Of a DNA stretch of 25,508 nt, positions 24,066 through 25,508 are shown piece after piece. The position numbers and the translations under genes are program-made. The notes under the pieces are model-generated. The model ran no database searches. It worked only from the letters and a program-made list of their open reading frames with translations, and was not told the origin of the DNA. The DNA is from an uncultured Schaedlerella sp. GTDB lineage: Bacteria; Bacillota; Clostridia; Lachnospirales; Lachnospiraceae. Within the stretch, counting starts at the first letter, position 1. The number at the start of each line of letters is the position of its first letter. The DNA is taken from assembly GCA_934435195.1 (NCBI GenBank), contig CAKSAJ010000034.1, forward strand, positions 1 to 25,508, given 5' to 3'.

Positions 24066-24767
24066 ATGGAAAAGAAACATTGTACAGCAATCGTATTGGC
24101 AGCAGGACAGGGAAAGCGAATGGGAACAAAAGTGCATAAACAATATCTGTTGTTACAGGATAAGCCTGTGCTGTATTATTCATTACAGACATTTCAAGAT
24201 TCTCCTCTTATAGATGAGATTTATCTTGTTACCGGACAAGGCGAGGAATCGTATTGTGAAGAACAGATTGTAAAGCCATACGGCTTTACGAAAGTGACAC
24301 ATATTGTGGAAGGCGGAGCAGAACGTTATAATTCCGTATGGAATGCATTAAAGCACGTAGAGGATGGATATGTATTCATTCATGATGGCGCACGCCCGTT
24401 TATAAGTGAAGAGATAATAGAACGTGCATATGAATCTGTTCAGAGTTGTAATGCATGTGTTGTTGGAATGCCGGTAAAGGATACAATAAAGATTGCGGAT
24501 GATCATGCAAATGTTGCTGAAACTCCGGACAGAAGTAAAGTATGGATGGTGCAGACACCACAGGTTTTTCATGTCGGGCTGGTGAAAGAAGCATATAGAT
24601 GTTTAATGGAACAAGAAGAGACGAATGTAACAGATGATGCGATGGTAGTAGAAACATTTACGGGGCATTCTGTAAAATTAGTGCAAGGAAGCTATGAAAA
24701 TATTAAAATCACAACGCCGGAAGACTTGGAAATAGGCGAGGTTTTTGCTGAAAAATATGGGAAATAA
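24066..24767 (+). CDS. ispD: 2-C-methyl-D-erythritol 4-phosphate cytidylyltransferase
   Basis: A 233-residue enzyme of the MEP isoprenoid pathway that joins CTP and methylerythritol phosphate. AIVLAAGQGKRMG (8-20) is the CTP-binding loop, followed by KQYLLLQDKPVLYYSL. HDGARPF, VGMPVKDTIK, WMVQTPQVF and NIKITTPEDL are the other signatures. The frame reads back to 23928 through the palindromic element, but ATG 24066 has GAGGAG 9 bp upstream and starts the conserved domain. It is the last gene of the tsa run; no terminator is seen before the tRNA promoter. Confidence 0.95.
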   Translation: MEKKHCTAIVLAAGQGKRMGTKVHKQYLLLQDKPVLYYSLQTFQDSPLIDEIYLVTGQGEESYCEEQIVKPYGFTKVTHIVEGGAERYNSVWNALKHVEDGYVFIHDGARPFISEEIIERAYESVQSCNACVVGMPVKDTIKIADDHANVAETPDRSKVWMVQTPQVFHVGLVKEAYRCLMEQEETNVTDDAMVVETFTGHSVKLVQGSYENIKITTPEDLEIGEVFAEKYGK

Positions 24768-24808
24768 AGGATCTTTTAAAAAAAGTTTAAAAAAGTTTAA
24801 AAAAAGTG

Positions 24809-24837
24809 TTGACATAATATAAACCATATGATAGTAT
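24809..24837 (+). promoter_or_regulatory. Promoter of tRNA-Ser(UGA)
   Basis: TTGACA (24809-24814), 17 bp, TAGTAT (24832-24837). A phased A/T run (AAAAAAGTTT twice) directly upstream looks like an UP element. GTCGCGAACGAC follows at 24845-24856. Confidence 0.75.
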
Positions 24838-24884
24838 ACTACTTGTCGCGAACGACATAAATAAAAAGCGACAAAACAGAATAT

Positions 24885-24970
24885 GGAGAGGTATCGAAGT
24901 GGTCATAACGAGGCGGTCTTGAAAACCGTTTGTCCGCAAGGGCGCGTGGGTTCGAATCCCACCCTCTCCG
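24885..24970 (+). tRNA. tRNA-Ser (anticodon UGA)
   Basis: Acceptor GGAGAGG pairs with CCTCTCC (24963-24969) and G is the discriminator. Anticodon TGA is at 24920-24922 in loop CTTGAAA. A long variable arm (TTGTCCGCAAGGGCG region) and GGTTCGAATCC mark a class II serine tRNA. CCA is not encoded. Confidence 0.97.
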
Positions 24971-24974
24971 CTTG

Positions 24975-25006
24975 AATCGCATAGATATTTGTCTATGCGA
25001 TTTTTT
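24975..25006 (+). terminator. Terminator of tRNA-Ser(UGA)
   Basis: AATCGCATAGA, loop TATTTG, TCTATGCGATT followed by TTTT. An 11-bp stem with a U-run. Confidence 0.9.
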
Positions 25007-25082
25007 GGTTGTATAGAAATGAAATTCCCTATGTAACAAAAAGTCTCCGGCAGGATGCGTTTTATAAACTTAAAAAAAGGAC

Positions 25083-25111
25083 TGGACAAATCAGAACAAA
25101 TCATGTATATT
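25083..25111 (+). promoter_or_regulatory. Promoter of tRNA-Ser(GGA)
   Basis: TGGACA (25083-25088), 17 bp, TATATT (25106-25111); the tRNA begins 20 bp later. Unlike the neighbouring stable-RNA promoters it lacks the GTCGC-type start segment. Confidence 0.65.
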
Positions 25112-25130
25112 AGTTTTCGGTCGTTTTTTT

Positions 25131-25220
25131 GGAGAAGTACCCAAGCTGGCCGAAGGGGCTCCCCTGGAAAGGGAGTAGGTCGTTAGTAGCGGCGCGAGGG
25201 TTCAAATCCCTCCTTCTCCG
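25131..25220 (+). tRNA. tRNA-Ser (anticodon GGA)
   Basis: Acceptor GGAGAAG pairs with CTTCTCC (25213-25219), discriminator G. Stem CTCCC/GGGAG encloses loop CTGGAAA with anticodon GGA at 25166-25168. A long variable arm and GGTTCAAATCC are present. CCA is not encoded. Confidence 0.97.
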
Positions 25221-25221
25221 T

Positions 25222-25251
25222 TTGTGTTACATGATTATGCATGTGATACAA
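25222..25251 (+). terminator. Hairpin after tRNA-Ser(GGA)
   Basis: TTGTGTTACATG, loop ATTATG, CATGTGATACAA: a 12-bp stem with two wobbles directly after the tRNA. No U-run, so it may be a processing or weak termination signal. Confidence 0.5.
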
Positions 25252-25312
25252 GAAGGCATGAAAACCGATAAAACATTTTTTGAGACAAGATGAAAAAAGT
25301 TTTGAAAAAGTG

Positions 25313-25341
25313 TTGACAGAATAAAGAGTACATGCTAATAT
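25313..25341 (+). promoter_or_regulatory. Stable-RNA promoter 1 (probable rrn P1)
   Basis: TTGACA (25313-25318), 17 bp, TAATAT (25336-25341), with an A/T-rich stretch upstream. GTCGCAAACA follows 9 bp after the -10. Confidence 0.75.
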
Positions 25342-25418
25342 AAATGAGCTGTCGCAAACAAGACATCGAGAGAATGAACTTGAAGCGATAAAGCAAAAAA
25401 ATAAAATTAAAAAAGTTG

Positions 25419-25447
25419 TTGACAAACAGCAAAAGATGTGATAATCT
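25419..25447 (+). promoter_or_regulatory. Stable-RNA promoter 2 (probable rrn P2)
   Basis: TTGACA (25419-25424), 17 bp, TAATCT (25442-25447), with an A/T-rich upstream run. GTCGCAAACGAC is at 25457-25468. The downstream text (GAACATTGATAACTAAACAA) resembles 16S rRNA leaders of Clostridia, so an rRNA operon probably starts beyond the right edge. Confidence 0.7.
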
Positions 25448-25508
25448 AAATAAGCTGTCGCAAACGACAACAAAGAACATTGATAACTAAACAATAGACA
25501 ACAGATCC

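Overview
This AT-rich window looks like chromosomal DNA from a gut-type Firmicute, most likely family Lachnospiraceae. The basis is protein recognition (a TsaB-RimI fusion, an archaeal-type PurO beside a free-standing AICAR transformylase, a large Lachnospiraceae-like Cas9, tRNA genes without encoded CCA), AAGGAGG-type ribosome binding sites and TTGACA/TATAAT promoters with 17-bp spacers. No database search was possible, so the genus is left open.

Layout: (1) 1-2450 holds an N-terminally truncated nuclease-like gene and a gene joining an SGNH/GDSL hydrolase domain to a winged-helix/WYL regulator. (2) 2519-10141 is a complete type II-A CRISPR-Cas locus. It has a leftward tracrRNA with its own promoter and terminator, then rightward cas9-cas1-cas2-csn2, a short leader ending in ATTTGAG, and an array of 22 repeats and 21 spacers. 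The tracrRNA and cas9 promoters are back to back and overlap at their -10 boxes. One spacer occurs three times. (3) 10185-14260 is accessory DNA: a membrane-anchored protein with an in-frame TAG near its end, a leftward AlbA_2/ATPase-type regulator, and a leftward HTH regulator with four operator half-sites around its promoter. (4) 14257-18060 holds two small membrane proteins, a double-Nudix protein and an ABC-F ATPase. (5) 18110-20215 is a two-gene purine operon (purO-like plus AICAR transformylase) with a strong promoter, an 18-bp perfect palindrome upstream and a clean terminator. (6) 20228-24767 is a housekeeping run, tsaE, tsaB-rimI, rnz, tsaD, ispD, with a nested palindromic element between tsaD and ispD. 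(7) 24809-25508 carries tRNA-Ser(UGA), tRNA-Ser(GGA) and two tandem stable-RNA promoters that probably drive an rRNA operon beyond the window edge.

How the parts work together: Cas9, tracrRNA and the array form the interference machinery, and Cas1-Cas2-Csn2 (with Cas9) the acquisition machinery. All catalytic residues I could check are present, so the locus looks functional. In the right half, TsaE/TsaB/TsaD make the tRNA t6A37 modification and RNase Z trims tRNA 3' ends. Both serine tRNAs here end at the discriminator base and so need RNase Z and CCA addition. The most interesting points are the mutually overlapping tracrRNA/cas9 promoters, the SGNH-WYL fusion next to the CRISPR locus, the streptococcal-type leader-anchoring sequence, and the triplicated spacer.
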